This document shows, piece after piece, positions 38,461 to 51,340 of a stretch of DNA of 64,000 bases. Source of the DNA: Orthonyx spaldingii (lineage: Eukaryota > Chordata > Aves > Passeriformes > Orthonychidae). Every line of letters starts with the position of its first letter. Positions within the stretch are counted from its first letter, which is position 1. The notes under the pieces are model-generated. The model did no database searches and had not been told where the DNA came from. It saw only the letters and a program-made list of their open reading frames with translations. The stretch is taken from NCBI GenBank assembly GCA_013397795.1, contig VZTJ01005312.1, positions 186,001 to 250,000 of the forward strand. Direction: 5' to 3'. The position numbers were made by a program, and so were the translations under genes.

Positions 38461-40597
38461 AGGATTCTATATTTTTTAGTATATATCAGGCGTTACCTTT
38501 TATTTATTAGCATTCCACTATCTCTCAGCTGTGTTTTTAATAATTGGTTAGATTTTGAAAAATGTCATGGTACAATTATTGCATTCAAGAAACTTCAATA
38601 TACTCTTACCAGTGGCCACGTAGAGCAGATCACAGAAGATATTTCACATACTGAACTTGTTTCAATTAAAGCAATAGCAAAATAATTTGTAGAAGTTATT
38701 AATCTATATATATGGTTCACTTGATTTCAGGCCGCCTGAAGGTATTATTCCAAATGATGGTTCTACTTGGTAATAGATATTTCACCAGCCAAAGCAGGTT
38801 AAGTTGTCTTTTGTATAGACACTATTTATTTTACCTAAAGCACACACCAGTGACATTAAGCTTGTGGAGGCATTGCAGATGTAAGAGAAAATAGTGTATT
38901 TCTAGAAATAAGTAACAGAAATTTTATGATAAACATGATAAGGTGAAATGCTACTAAACATCCAGACAAGTTTCACTTAAAATATTTTTGCTACTGATAG
39001 CCCTTTAGCTATGGATACTCATATTAATTATTGTAAACTACCTGAATGAATATTAAGTGTTGTATTAATACAGTCAGCAGTTATACTGCTTGCCCAGTTG
39101 CCAGCTAACTTTTTCTGCTTCCAAGAATATTAGAAAACTAAGAAAAGAACCATGAGACATAACTTGCACCATCCTTCACTGAAAAAGCTTCCTAGCAGAA
39201 GCAGTTTTTAAAATGTTATTTATTCTGAGATTGTTACATAAAAGTTCTTAAGAGCCCATAAATATCTGAATTCTCTCCTAATGGTCATATAGGAAACCTC
39301 AAGTTTATTTTGTCAAAGTTCTTTTTATCATTGGTTGTATAGGCTGCCAGGGTTCCTGCATGCCACTAGCTTTTTAGATAATATTCAGTATTTTCATTGT
39401 AATTCTCCGGTTGTAGTCATTCATTTACAAAGCTTACTTGGTCTGGGCTAATAATCTTACAGATCATGTCCTGCAGGCTGTCTGCTAGAATTTTTGCCAG
39501 AAGTTGAAAATTCCAATTAATTATCAACAAGGACGAAGCTTCCTGAAGGCTTTGAGAACCTTACCCAAAATCTTATCTCACCATTCCCACTTTCTTGACT
39601 GCTGTGAATTATGTATATTATTCAGCTGACCATATAATGTGTAAATTCAGCCTTCATAACTTATATTCATCCCTAATATCTGCTAATTCAGTTTGCAATA
39701 ATCAGAACTTGACATCTTGGGTTGTTAATCTTTAGTTTCCGAAAAAATACAACACTTGTTAGAGCTTGCTTACATGCCTTCTGTATCTAAGCATAAATGT
39801 ATTAATATTGCAGCAAAAACTACCAATGCACTCTGTTAATACCATAATATATTGCTGGTCACAATCAAATGGCAAGTTTTTGCTAAGTGTCTAATAAGTT
39901 CTGAGTCTGGCAGCACATACTGAGCAGTCACCACTCTAAGAAATGGCCTGTGCAGGCAACTAGTCTAGTTTCTGTAACAGTTTAGACAATTCAGCTCCTC
40001 TTAGACATACTAGTCCCATATAATCAGACCCATAATCATGCCACTGCAAGTCCAGTCCCTCTCCATTCAGGGCCATCAAGCGTCATCACAAAGTGCTTTG
40101 TCCGACAGTGAGTTTCTGAAGACTGCAGGTCCTTTTCTATATGTGAAAACTATTTCTGGAAGGCACCAGTCAGTTTGAAGAGCCTATTTTGCAGTTGGTT
40201 ATTTCTTAACCACTGGTTGTGTTTTCTATAGAAAATCTACATCAGATTTAAAAGAGAAAAATAAAAATATTGATCTATGCCTAGAGTAAGCAAAGAATTC
40301 AGTTACAATTGGAAATTATGTCTTAAGGTTTCTAACTTCCTTCCAAGAAAATATTTAAAGATTTTTGGATGGGACAGGAAAAAAATAGTCTATGAATGTT
40401 GCAAGGTGTCTCAATCTAAACGTTATAAAGAAGGAAAATGGAACATGCTGTGATTAAGTTGACTAGGTAGTGTCAAAGTATTCTTTGTTAAACCCTCCTC
40501 TGTTCCTGCACAGACCAAAAAATGGGGGTTTTCCACTTAACTTTAGGGTGATCCACTCGGGTAACAAGAACTCATAATTAACGGACACATCCGTAAG
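38461..40597. other. Unique AT-rich DNA, no feature recognised
   Basis: About 2.1 kb with no recognisable exon, RNA or repeat beyond scattered short A and T runs. The first 60 bases could be further decayed CR1, but I cannot align them by eye. Confidence 0.5.
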
Positions 40598-40603
40598 AAC
40601 TTT
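40598..40603 (+). repeat. Left target-site duplication AACTTT
   Basis: AACTTT recurs exactly at 41283-41288, immediately after the terminal CA of the LTR. It fixes both edges of copy B to the base. Confidence 0.9.
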
Positions 40604-41282
40604 TGTGGTGGTGACCCAGCCTGTGGCTGGACTCCCAGCTGGCCCACCTGGCAAGTCAGTCCCACCTGCCTTCTCCATGAGAATCAGTGAAAAAATCCAG
40701 TGGATAAATTATCCCCCTCATGATAGTGATTCTGAGGGGGATGGGGAAGGCACGGTGGGAGATTTGCCCTTACCTAGGGTTGTCCATCAAGTTTCATCTC
40801 CTCCCCCGTTCCCTCACAAGTGTTAAATATTCATCAGTTACTCAAAAGTTCTGTTGCTAAGGTTCTTGGATTGGTTAAGTTAATGTATTCCTCCCCTTAG
40901 TTTCACCCATTGGATGTTCCCTGTTATGTACTGTTTCCCTATTGGTTTATCCTTTGTTCCTCCCCTTGAACCACCCCCTTTCTGCCCCTTTTAAAACCTT
41001 GCACGTCCTCATTTGTTTGTTCTTTGTGGCATAGTCATGGGCTGCTACGAAACCTGAAATTGCGGCTACAAAGTCTTCCCTGCTCCTTTTCTGCTGTGCT
41101 CGCTACATTGTTGCCATCCCACCACTGCCAGCTCCCTGGGCTGAGCTGTGCCTGCTCAGGCTGCTGACAAGAGGTCGGAAGCTGCACAGCCTGACTGCGG
41201 CAGGGGCCCAGGCGAGAGCCTAGCACGAAAAGGTCGCACTCAAGCCACTGGGCAGCTTGAGGTCCAGCAGCGGACAGCGACA
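40604..41282 (+). mobile_element. ERVK-like solo LTR, copy B (679 bp)
   Basis: It starts TGTGGTGGTGACCCAG and ends CAGCGACA, between perfect AACTTT duplications. It aligns along its length with the LTR at 57870: 'ctgccttctc', 'gagggggatggggaaggca', 'tctcctcccccgt', 'aagttctgtt', 'ttggttaa.ttaatgtatt', 'cattggatgttccc', 'ctattggttta', 'ccccttttaaaacc', 'ctgagctgtgcctgct' and 'ggtcgcactcaagccactgg'. The 'cccttttaaaacc' block (about 40986) is the likely TATA equivalent. No proviral interior is present. The first 73 codons are open in one frame, in the same phase as the sister copies. Confidence 0.92.
40605..40826 (+). other. Open frame at U3 start, copy B (relic gene 3' end?)
   Basis: From the second base of the LTR, 73 codons run to a TAA at 40824. 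Landmarks are VVVTQ at 1-5, PAFS at 21-24, Trp 33, then SDSEGDGEG starting at residue 41. Copies A and C share the pattern at identical internal spacing from PAFS onward. The acidic, Ser-rich stretch after the Trp would suit a cytoplasmic tail, but that is a guess. No start codon is associated with it. Confidence 0.4.
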
Positions 41283-41288
41283 AACTTT

Positions 41289-44200
41289 AGTTCTGGGATG
41301 CTTAGCAATCACACAAAGAAAGTACATTTAGACAGATCCCTTTTGCAAAGACATCTAATTTTTCTATGTACATACGCAATAGATAGAAAGATAAGTCCCA
41401 GCAGCACTCACAGTCCATAATAGGAAAGAATATAACTGCGGATATTTTTGGAGCAATCTAATGTAAATCTAAAGTGCATCCATCAACGTAATTAGATCGC
41501 CTCTGTGTTTTCCAGTGTGAAGGCTCATATTGGATATTCTGCTCAAGTTCCTTCTTGTGTGTTCTGTTTCTTTCCCAGTCTTCACTTTTCACTCCTTTAC
41601 TCCTGTTTCTGGCTTCACCCTAATTTTTCTATGGATTTTAGTAATCTCTCCTACTTCTTAGGTGACCTTTCTTCAGCTGCATGCTAACTCATTGAGTTTC
41701 ATGTTAGACTTGGAAAGCTACAATGTCAGAGTAGGTTTGAAATTTAAAACAAAATTAGTTTCTTCTTTCTTAACCTATAGTAATAACTAATGGATGCTAT
41801 ATGAATTATGTAATGGTCTTCTCACCACTATATGAATACAAACAAAATAGCTTTTAAAGGCAGATATATAATGAAACCCCAGATTTCCCAGCTGGAGTGG
41901 TAAAGGAGTTTAAAACCAATACTAGTTTTGAAGATTGCAGACCAGGCTAGTTTCAGAACATCTGATTGAGTCACTGACTTCCTGTAATACACAGAGTCAA
42001 TAGAGGACTGAGCAATTCAGACTGTTCAGTCTCCAAAGCTGTTAGTTCATCTCTGCTCGTAGTGGAAAGAACTGCAGCAATTAGTCACCTACAGCATGTG
42101 ATATGCCTCACTTAGCCCTAGGACTGCTCTCTCCAATGCCTCAACAGGAGAGACAGCCCTGGCTTGTGGTGAACTGCACTTCTTTGACTCTCTGACACTT
42201 TGGCAACATTCTAAGCACTTGACACCACTTTGGAGGGTATGAAAGCATGATGGTTTCAGAAGTCTTTTACATTTGACTAAGAAAAGGAGGTTCAAGTCAG
42301 TAAGATTTATTAAGTTTTCTCCATAGTTTCTATCACATTGAGTTGTAGACAGGAAATAGGAGTACTGTGCTCACAAACTGGAGCAACAATTCCTTTGTTA
42401 AAGGTCGACCAGATGGGACACAGATCTTCAGAACTGTTTTAAAGTGTAGTGAGAGCTACAATTATCTTGTTTTTTTTCACGTGAGTCTGAAGTTACATAA
42501 AAGACATTGGACCCTCTGGAATAAAATTTTATGTTTCTTTCAATTAAGTGTATGTTCTTTTAGCTTGTAAGAGGGTGGTGGTTTTTTCTCCAAGAGCCAA
42601 AAATAATCCAGAAGTACCAGCAGCTGCGCTGCAGAACAGGCCACCACTTTTCCAGACTTTCAGGATGAAGAGGTCTGTGCAGCAGAATATTTTCATTACA
42701 ACCCTGGTTGAGCTCCTTTTAGGGACCACACAACTACACTTTGCTAGTCTTCACTGTTAATGCTTTAACCCACCTGACCTAAGCAGTCTACACATCAACG
42801 TAGTTCTCTCTGTCACATAATTTGTAGCAATTAAAAGATTTTTTTAAATGGTGTAGCGGTTCCTGATCATGTTTGCTGGGGAGTCATTAATTGCTGTGGT
42901 AATTCCAGAGAAGCTGAATTTCTGCCATATTTCCTTTTTTCTGTGTTTCTTTTGATGAAATCCCATCACCTGGTAATTGTGTCACAGATGCAGCCAAATG
43001 GACTCAAGTGCTTTTTTGCATCTAAATTAATGCCGTTTGGGCACATGCTTAATCAGCAGAATCACAGTGCTAACCTCTAATACTTATCCTGACCGTCATT
43101 ACCCTTATTGTCACTATCTGGTCTGAGTTATGGAGCCATATGTAGTCAGAATTCCTGCTTTTACTTCCTTGTTATACATAACATGGAGAAATCCCTCCCC
43201 TCCAGATACCTGCATCCTCAGCTGCAGAGAATTCTCAAATATGAACTTAAAGCTATTAGAAATCTTTGTTTTATTAACAAGATAGTTTCTTTCCCTGCTT
43301 TTTCCCCCCCTTAAGTGAACAACTATGAATTGTAATAACTGTATTCCAAGAATGTTTTATTCTGTCAAAATGGAGAGCTCTCCCCCAGGGCCACATTAGT
43401 ATCTTTTTCTGTCTAGGAATGCAGCTGTTCCAGGGCAGGCTCTGAGTAATGTCTCTAATCGGCAGATATGCAGAGTGCTTAAGCTAATTATGTAATAAGG
43501 GAATCACTCCTAAAATTTTATAAACGTTAATATAGACATTTAACTTCAATTTCTTTGAAAGTTGAACAGGAAATGAGAATTCTTGTGGTACTAGTACCAA
43601 ATGCTCATTTTTATACTGAGGTTTTAAAATGTCGGGTATTGCAGCTCTAATGCTGTATTCAAGCTGCAAATTACTCTCTTTGGCATTGAAATATTGCTGC
43701 AATTAAACCTGCAGTAAAGTATTAAAAGAAAAAAAATATCTTGCATCTGATTGCCTTCACACAAAACTATGTGGATCTTCATTGATCTTGAAAGATGGCC
43801 CCAGAGATCTGAGTTTTAATGTTTCATACAGATATACTCTCTTCCATAGGTCTTGGGGAACAAATACAAGATTTCTGATTTAAGCAGTTCCACGTGAAAT
43901 TTAACATTGTGAGACCTATTTGAGGCAGCTTCAAGACAGTTTACAATCTCTACATCAGCCCTTATTCATTTATCTAGGTGTATGTCTTTGTTTCTACATT
44001 TGTATAACCCAGAAAACCATCCATTTCAATGACAGTCTTTTCTCATGTATTTGGTAAACAAGACAAATGTATTTTCAGTCATATTGTTTGAGCATGGGAA
44101 GTAGAGGGAGGGGACAAGAACAGTTGCTTTAGACCAAACACACTCCTTTCCTTATTCCATGTTTAACATTTTCACCAGTTCAAACTCCCCCTGAAAAGCG

Positions 44201-44829
44201 ACAGCACTGCAGACAAGTAATAGAGCTTCCATGTCCAAGGCAGAAAATTCCTTCACCAATACCGTAGGCCTGACCACTTCTCAAAATCAAAAAGCCATCC
44301 AACCAGTTGGGAGTTGGGCCTTCTGTTTCCACTGGCTATTAAAACACACCAAAAAACACACACACACAAAAAAAATCTCCAAAACAAGACAATTCTCATA
44401 CGGAAGATCAAAAAAGTAACAAGTTGCCCATAACAGATGCTGATTTTGTTATTTATTGCACTACTATTTGGCATTAAGATTAAGATTCTCTTCACTGTGA
44501 GAATTAGGCTGGTGTTCAAACACATTTCCTTGCACCCACATTCACCAAACATGATCCCAAATCCAAGCCCAGACACAAAGTAGTATGCAACCATGTATAA
44601 AACTTCCTTTTTGTTGCCAGCTAAAACAGACCAAAAGATGGATTTACCTGTAATATGGATGAGCTCGAATGTGCCACTTCATCTCATACGTCCTTGCCAT
44701 GGGATGCCACTGCTCAGTCCTTTCTAGAAGAGTTTCAACACCAAACACCAAAAGGATGAAAGTGATTTGTTGTCAGCCTGACTTTGGTTGGGAGAACAAA
44801 CCCCTGAGTGCTAGGTATCTCACAGTTTG
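41289..44829. other. Unique DNA, possible conserved non-coding sequence
   Basis: No gene or transposon is recognised. Two blocks, about 42830-43110 and 43440-43720, are rich in homeodomain-like TAATTA/TAATTG words and free of repeats, and have the look of vertebrate conserved non-coding elements. This is an impression only. A C/A-rich simple tract lies near 44345-44385. Confidence 0.4.
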
Positions 44830-44835
44830 CTGTAC
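44830..44835 (+). repeat. Left target-site duplication CTGTAC
   Basis: CTGTAC is repeated exactly at 45908-45913 after the LTR's terminal CCCA. The duplication is 5 or 6 bp, because the outermost C could be a chance match. Confidence 0.88.
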
Positions 44836-45907
44836 TGGGTTTGCATGTCCAGGTTTTGGTGGTGGAAGGGGTACAGGGATGGCTTCTGTGAGAAGCTGCC
44901 AGAATCTTCCCCCGTGTCCAGCAGAGCCAATGCCAGCCAGCTTCAGGACAGACCCACTGCTGACCAAGGCTGGACCAATCAGAAATGGTTGTAAGGCCTC
45001 TGTCATAACATATTTTAGAAAAAAAAAGTTATTGTGCAAATGTAATTGCAGCCAGAGAAGAACAAAATGTGAAAGAACAGCCCAGCAGGTCAGTGCAGAA
45101 GGAGGGGGGGAGGTGTTACAGGTGCTGGAGCTGAGATTCCCCTGCAGCCCATGCTGAAGACCATGGGGAAGCAGCTGTGTCCCTGCAGCCCATGGAGGAC
45201 CATGGAGATAAAGAGAGCAATCTGCTGTTCATGGAGGAGAGACTCATGCAAGAGCAGGTGGACGCCCAAAAGGAGGCTGTGAACCGATGGGAAACCTGTG
45301 CTGGAGCAGGTGAACCTGTGGAGGAGCTCATGCTGGAGCCCACACTGGAGTAGGTTTCCTGGTAGGATTTGTGACCCTGTGGGGATCCATATTGGAGCAG
45401 GCTGTGCCTGAAGGACTGCACCCTGTGGAACAGTGACCCATGTTGCAGCAGTTCATGGAGAACTGTGCCCATGGGATGGACATATGCTGAAGTTTGTGAA
45501 GTCCTGTTTCCTGTGGGAGGGATCCCACGCTGGAGCAGGGAAAAGACTCTTCTCCCTGAGCAGCAGCATGAACAACGTGTGATGAACTGACCACAACCGA
45601 CATTTCCCATCTGCCTGTGCCACGGGGAGGGAGGAATTAGAGCTTGGGAAGGAGGTAAGGGTCGGGGGAAGGTGGGATTTTTTAAGGCTTATTTTACTTC
45701 TCATTATCTTGCTCTAAATTTTTAGTAATGAATTCAAATATCCCCAATGCAAAGCTGTATTGCCCATAACGGTAATCCATAAGTGATCTCTCCCTGTCCT
45801 TATAGACCCACAAGCCTTTCATTCTATTTCGTCTCCCCTGTCTAGTTGAGGAGTGCAGTAATAGAGCAGCTTTGGTGGGCACCTTGCATCCAGCCAGCCA
45901 CAACCCA
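44836..45907 (+). mobile_element. ERVL-like solo LTR, copy 2 (~1.07 kb)
   Basis: It starts TGGGTTTG and ends CAACCCA, inverted termini that match over TGGG/CCCA, and is bounded by perfect CTGTAC copies. It is homologous to the LTR at 13749 throughout: 'atggcttctgtgagaagctg', 'gtccagcagagccaat', 'ggaccaatcag', 'taacatatttta', 'ctgcagcccatg', 'gactgcaccctgtgga', 'gttgcagcagtt', 'tccctgagcagcagcatgaac' and a 'ttttactt' block. The minus strand of the middle is unusually open (a frame of 164 codons at 45116-45610). That comes from internally repeated GCAGC/CATGGG modules and not from a gene. No proviral interior remains. Confidence 0.9.
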
Positions 45908-45913
45908 CTGTAC

Positions 45914-48900
45914 TTGCCAAGACAGGGATTGTTAGGACTACTTGCTAGATTCCACAATAACCTTATACTACATACAAAACCTCAAATATTAAACAGATGA
46001 GGGCTTATTAAATATTAAATACTAATCATAAAGTGTTAAAAAAAGGCAGACAGAGGACTACTGCCACAATAACCAACGTCCCAGGTTCAGCATTTCCAGT
46101 TCTAGTCCCTTCCAAACTTTACTTGTCAGTTTTGGAGAACTGTCTATAAACAGTTCCTGTGTGCAGGTCCATGTTCTGGGTTTTCACAAAGCTAAGTATT
46201 TTTATAATATTTATGATTTTCATAGTAAACAGAACATTTTCGCAAAGCAGAATATTTGATTTATGGATTTCAGAGACTAGGTTTATGTACCTAAACTTAA
46301 ATACAATTTCACAAAAAGGACTAAAATACATAGATCCCTAATGAAAATGCATAGATCCTCTTTTTAATACTGAAGTTCAAGTCCACAGCCTTCAAAGGAG
46401 CATGAAGACAAAAACTGTGAACTAAGTCTTATATCTTAAAGCTAAGTAAATATGGTATTTACTAGCTAGGAAGCTGCAGAAACACCTTGTACTGTGGTAC
46501 ATTCTGAATGGGATTTAACAAGTAGATTTTCAGTTGAGCTTTCAGGACTTGCTCCACTGTCTTGTTAGGAGAATTTCTGCTTGTGCTAACAATCTTGAAT
46601 TAACTATTCAAATAGTTGATTGAATTTCTATTAACAGACAGGAAAATTTTCACTGGAAAATTAAGTGGAAACTGTGGGAGGCAACAGGAAGAGCACATGA
46701 TGGATGCTGGCTTGCTGCATTGTTTTGTTTCCCCTGTTATTCCTTGAGATGGTGCAGCTTGTGTTTCAGCTCTAAAAATTACAAACACAGCTGGGTGTAT
46801 ATTCTAAACACAGTAGGATGTTACTGTGGTCTTACCATTAACCCAGGTTCAGTCAGAAGTCCCAGGAACTACCAGATGGACAGAATGGATGTAAACATGT
46901 TCATATTCATTGTAGTCATGGAGAGAATTGAGGACGTGAGAGTTTTGGTGTTTGAAGTCCCTCATACAACCGACATTTTTACTAGAGGAGAAAGGCTTCC
47001 CATTTTCTAAATCTTGGAGTGGAACACTTGGTCATACTCTTTGAGTTTTGAAGTTCCTTTTCAGTGGCACGTAGCCCTGGAACAGGGACAGTGTTGAGGG
47101 CCAGGCAGAGCCAGAAGCTGTTCTCAGGCTGTGCACGGGTGTATCCATATTGCTATAACCAGCCAGCACTTACTCCATTCCAGGATACTAGAAGCTATTG
47201 CTGCTTTTGGTATTCTCCATCAAGAAATTCTGGGACTCTCAGTCTCCAGTGAGTCTGGACTCCATGCTGACACTTTCCAATCTGTAGCTTCCCATTCATA
47301 CTTGCATGAGTCATATCTGAAATGTAGACCCATAAAATAAATGCAGGTGCTCAGTTTCTTGTTTAGTGTCTTGCATAGTTGCATTTAACAAATCTTTGAT
47401 CATTACAGAATACAGCTTTTGGAACAGTGTCATGTGTGCATATGCCTCTCACCTCTCCAAAGGACCTGAGTCTTGCTTTGTCTGAGAGAGTGGATCTGTC
47501 CTTCACATCAGCATCTTTGCATGTCATTATGTAAATGACAAAAGGGACCATTATTGGCCCAAGGTTATGCCCCTCTCTGTGTGAACACCTTGGAACCATC
47601 AATAGAATGGAGAGAAGCTGCTCAGATCTATCACTCTAAGATGCTTACGGTGTCCCAGCTTGTTGCCTTGCTTTGGCATGTAGATTTTCTCCCAACTCAT
47701 TGAATGGGTGTACACAGACTAACCATGCTCATACCAAAAACTCAATCTTCACCATAGTAAACTCAGTACCCTTGATATATGAACACTATTTTTTCCCTTC
47801 AGAAACCCTCCCACACCTTTTGCAAACCATAAGCTACCTCTGTAACTTCTTCCATTTGGATCAGTAAAGTCTCACAGTATTTCTGTAACTAACATGGATT
47901 TCAATCCTCATTTGACATCCAGTGAGATAATGTGAACTACAGAAAGGTTAAGTGACTCAGCCAAAGTCATGCCATAAGTTAGTGGCAGTCTGTCAGAGTC
48001 AAGAAATGGATTTAGATGTCCTAAATGACTTGATTGGGTATTGAAGACATTTCGGACCAGAATGTTCTGAGAAATATTACACATGGATCAATACAGTTTT
48101 ATGCAAACAGTAGGAATATTTATCTTTCAGTGATGCCTTTCATTATTTGAACAATAAAGCAAATACAGCAGTCTTCTTAAATCATTTTCTAAATACAGCA
48201 GTGACAGAAAACTCCAATACTGGAGTTTCATTTACCAAAATTTCAACTCGTCAGAAACTAATCAAAATCATATTAAATTTCTTGTATAGGAGACCAAAAC
48301 AAAAAGAGTATGCACAAAATATGTTAAGGGTTACAACCTTGGACAAGTTCTTTACACAAATTCGGGCCTCTGTTCCATTTCTACATTACTAAATTAACAT
48401 GAAATGCCACAAACTTCAAACAATAATGTCAATTGTCTTTAGCCATTTCTTTTATCAAAAAATAAGTCTTTATGGATTTCATATGTTGACTAAGCCAAAG
48501 GCATGGTCAGCACAGAAATGTTTACAGATGGCAGAACTCTTGTTTTTTAAAATAAAAGATGAAAGGGAGATTGAGAATATACAAACCCTGGTGGTTAATA
48601 CACACTCATAAGCAAATAAATAAACTAGCAAGATGTTTGCCTATGGCCAAACTATCTGTGCAACTGACAGAGGCTCTGCTATCAGACCATCTTTGTTTTG
48701 AAACCCTCAGTTTGAGCCCCCCTCACCACCAGGACAGTACTCCTTAGATAAGGTTCTGTCAATACCAGCTCCGTTTTTTTAGGGATTTATAACTTGGCTG
48801 TAAAACTTCATCTGAGGGTTAGGCTTGGTAGACAAGGTCTCAGCCTGACAGCAGTGGTTTTATTACATTATTTTAAAATGAAGTGGCTCTTTTTAACCTT

Positions 48901-51169
48901 AAGAAAGATGCAAGATGCATGTAAGTTAGCCAGTTTCAGGAGGTATTTGGCTGCTGCTATAACTCAAAACTCTCAGGGAGGGGGATGCGGGGAGGATGAG
49001 AGTATTTCCTTTTTTTTCCCCTTGAAGATTGTGAGTGCATCTGTATGAGTTTCATAAAAGACACTACATTGGCAATTATGGGCATGGAACTATGTCAATA
49101 TCCACAGACAGCCTTCATGCACACCAAGATTACTTATAAAATTCAAAGTAATTAAACTTCACCTACTTAGTTTAGGCAAATAGAATCAAATGGAATTCAC
49201 ATTGAAAGGATTTACAGTTGATCATCTAAGAAGCACCTATAAAAAAGCCATTTGAAGTGTTTGTCAAGAGTGAAAAGTAGTGGACAGATGGAAGGATATA
49301 TAATCTGAGATCTGGTCAGCAGAAAGGTGTTCACTACCCCACAAAAAAATAATAATAACAGAACGCAGTAAACAGACAAGGTGTGAGTGCAGCCACCCAG
49401 GGTAATGCTCGAAGAGAAGGTCCTAGTAGCTGTAACTATCAGTGCTTAAATATCAGGAGCATTGTTGCACATTCAAACTGCCTCTGTCAAAGTAATCAAG
49501 CTTTATAAAATGACCTGTGAAAGCATCTGATGGGTTATTGGAATAATCTACATCTTTAATTATTTTTAGTCATGGACTTAACCTTGACATCCCTATTCAA
49601 GAAGAATTTCCTGTGGTTTAGTGTTGGGGTTTTTTTAGTTTTGTCACAGTTTCAGGTGTCTGGCCTGAGACACTGTCACCTAACTTCATTTTTACCAGAG
49701 AGTGGTAGAGTGGCTGGCCAATAAATCAGGTAGTTCTGCAGTGTATTAAGTTGAATGCCTGCAAATTGAGATACATTCCTCAATCTCTTCTGAAAACATA
49801 GCTGTGAAGGGTCAGTCAGTACAGAGCACTTTGTGGCCACTTGGGCTCAGCCTTAAGAACCTGGAGCCAACATGTGAAAGAACTTCTTTGTCAAAACAGA
49901 AATGCAATACATTTAAATTATACAATTGAGGAAGAAAGGGAGTACTTTACATCATGTTTCCTGGCTTTATGCATAAGACCAAGGACATCACTAATATAAG
50001 CCTTTTTTGCACTCTAAGTTAATACTCAAAGTTTATACAAACACAATGGTGGAAGCTGCTGTGGGGCTATGTTGAATCAGAGCATCTGGTTGGCCTGGGC
50101 TACAGCAGGGAGGAAAGGATTGCCAAGAATTTAGTTTCACAAAATTGGTACAGGTTAGACAGAGCAGATGGACATTCTCCGCCTATTAGAGCCTTTTCTT
50201 TTGTAGGAATAAAGCTTAGCAAGTGAAACCCAACAATGTTAGGTGGTAACACAAGGGTGGTGAATAGCCACTGACTGCTGATCACCTCTTCCAGCACCTG
50301 AACTTTAAACGCAGACTTTAACACAAACATTCCCAAAATGACAGCATGTGTCAGCCTGTCTGCAGTGTTTCAGCATTGTGTTAGCTCCTTCCAGCCCTCT
50401 TCTAAATATCTGAGAATGTCACAAGCTTCACTTTTTCATGGATGAAAATGTAAGAAAGGAGGAGAAAGAGATAAAATGATAGAGATCTTCCTGTATTCCG
50501 ATGTCCAGATGAGTGTTTTGGACACTTCCAGGGTGTGTGCCAAGGCATGAGCAAAACACAAATTACATGTACCTTTCCATTCCCAGATTTGCACAGTTCC
50601 CTATATAGAACTATACTATATATCCAATAGGGTTAGTACAGACCCTGACTACCAGGTATCCTGCAAACTGAGTATGAAGTTTCAACCAAACCTACAACTA
50701 CCTATAGAGCCAACAACTTGGTTTAGCATCTGATAAATATCTTCAAATGTGACAACACATGACATGTCAGTAACTCTTCACCTTTGGCTTAAAAATATCA
50801 GTATCTTGAATATGTGTCTCATTAGTGGTTGGTGCAGGAATATCAATAAAGGGAGAGAAAAAGGAACAAAGCCAGAGTTCTAAGCAAAAATGAAAGAAAT
50901 AGAAACATAATCTGAATGCAGAGAATTTCTGTCTATTGGAGGATGACAGAAGGTCAAGGGAGAACTGAAAGTAAACAGAACATGCTTGGGTATGTGCACT
51001 ATTAACCCAATACGAGGAATAATGACGAACTGTCTTATGAAAGGATAGTCACAGGAAGGGATGGAGCAAAGTCTACATCATGAGATGATAACAGAAAAAT
51101 AGGAGAAAACAGGTGGTTAACATTTTCAAGAAGTCTGGAAAACAGAACGGGCAATCTTGTGGGATGGAT
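45914..51169. other. Unique AT-rich DNA, no feature recognised
   Basis: About 5.3 kb with no exon, RNA or transposon that I can name. A section near 47040-47340 has slightly higher GC and overlapping short frames, without any recognisable motif. Isolated A runs occur (for example 49341-49350). Confidence 0.5.
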
Positions 51170-51340
51170 GAGGCACTTCATGGCATCCAGAGATGCTCAA
51201 GTCCAGGCTGGATGGGGCTCTGAGTAACCTGGCCTAGTGGAAGTTATCCCTGCCCATGGCAAGTGGGTTGGAACTAGATGATCTTTAAGGTCCATTTCAA
51301 CCCTAACTATTCTATGATTCTATGATTCTATAATTCTTTG
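51170..51340 (+). mobile_element. CR1 3'-end fragment with four terminal octamers
   Basis: A plus-strand CR1 tail: 'gatgctcaagtccaggctgg', 'atggggctctgag.aacctgg', 'cctagtgg', 'cctgcccatggca', 'ttggaactagatgatcttta', 'aggtcc' and then the octamers ATTCTATG, ATTCTATG, ATTCTATA, ATTCTTTG (51309-51340). These octamers are the hallmark CR1 terminus. The copy is 5'-truncated to about 170 bp and well conserved, so comparatively young. The left edge is approximate. Confidence 0.95.

Noticed and set aside
36156..41282. A provirus bounded by ERVK-like LTR copies A and B
   Set aside because: Each LTR has a different perfect target duplication on both of its own sides and there is no retroviral coding sequence between them.
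45116..45610. Minus-strand open frame of 164 codons
   Set aside because: Lies wholly inside the ERVL-like solo LTR and is produced by its repeated GC-rich modules; no known protein resemblance.
13749..45907. A single large provirus bounded by the two ERVL-like LTRs
   Set aside because: They are 30 kb apart, diverged from each other, contain no gag/pol/env between them, and the right one has its own perfect target duplication.
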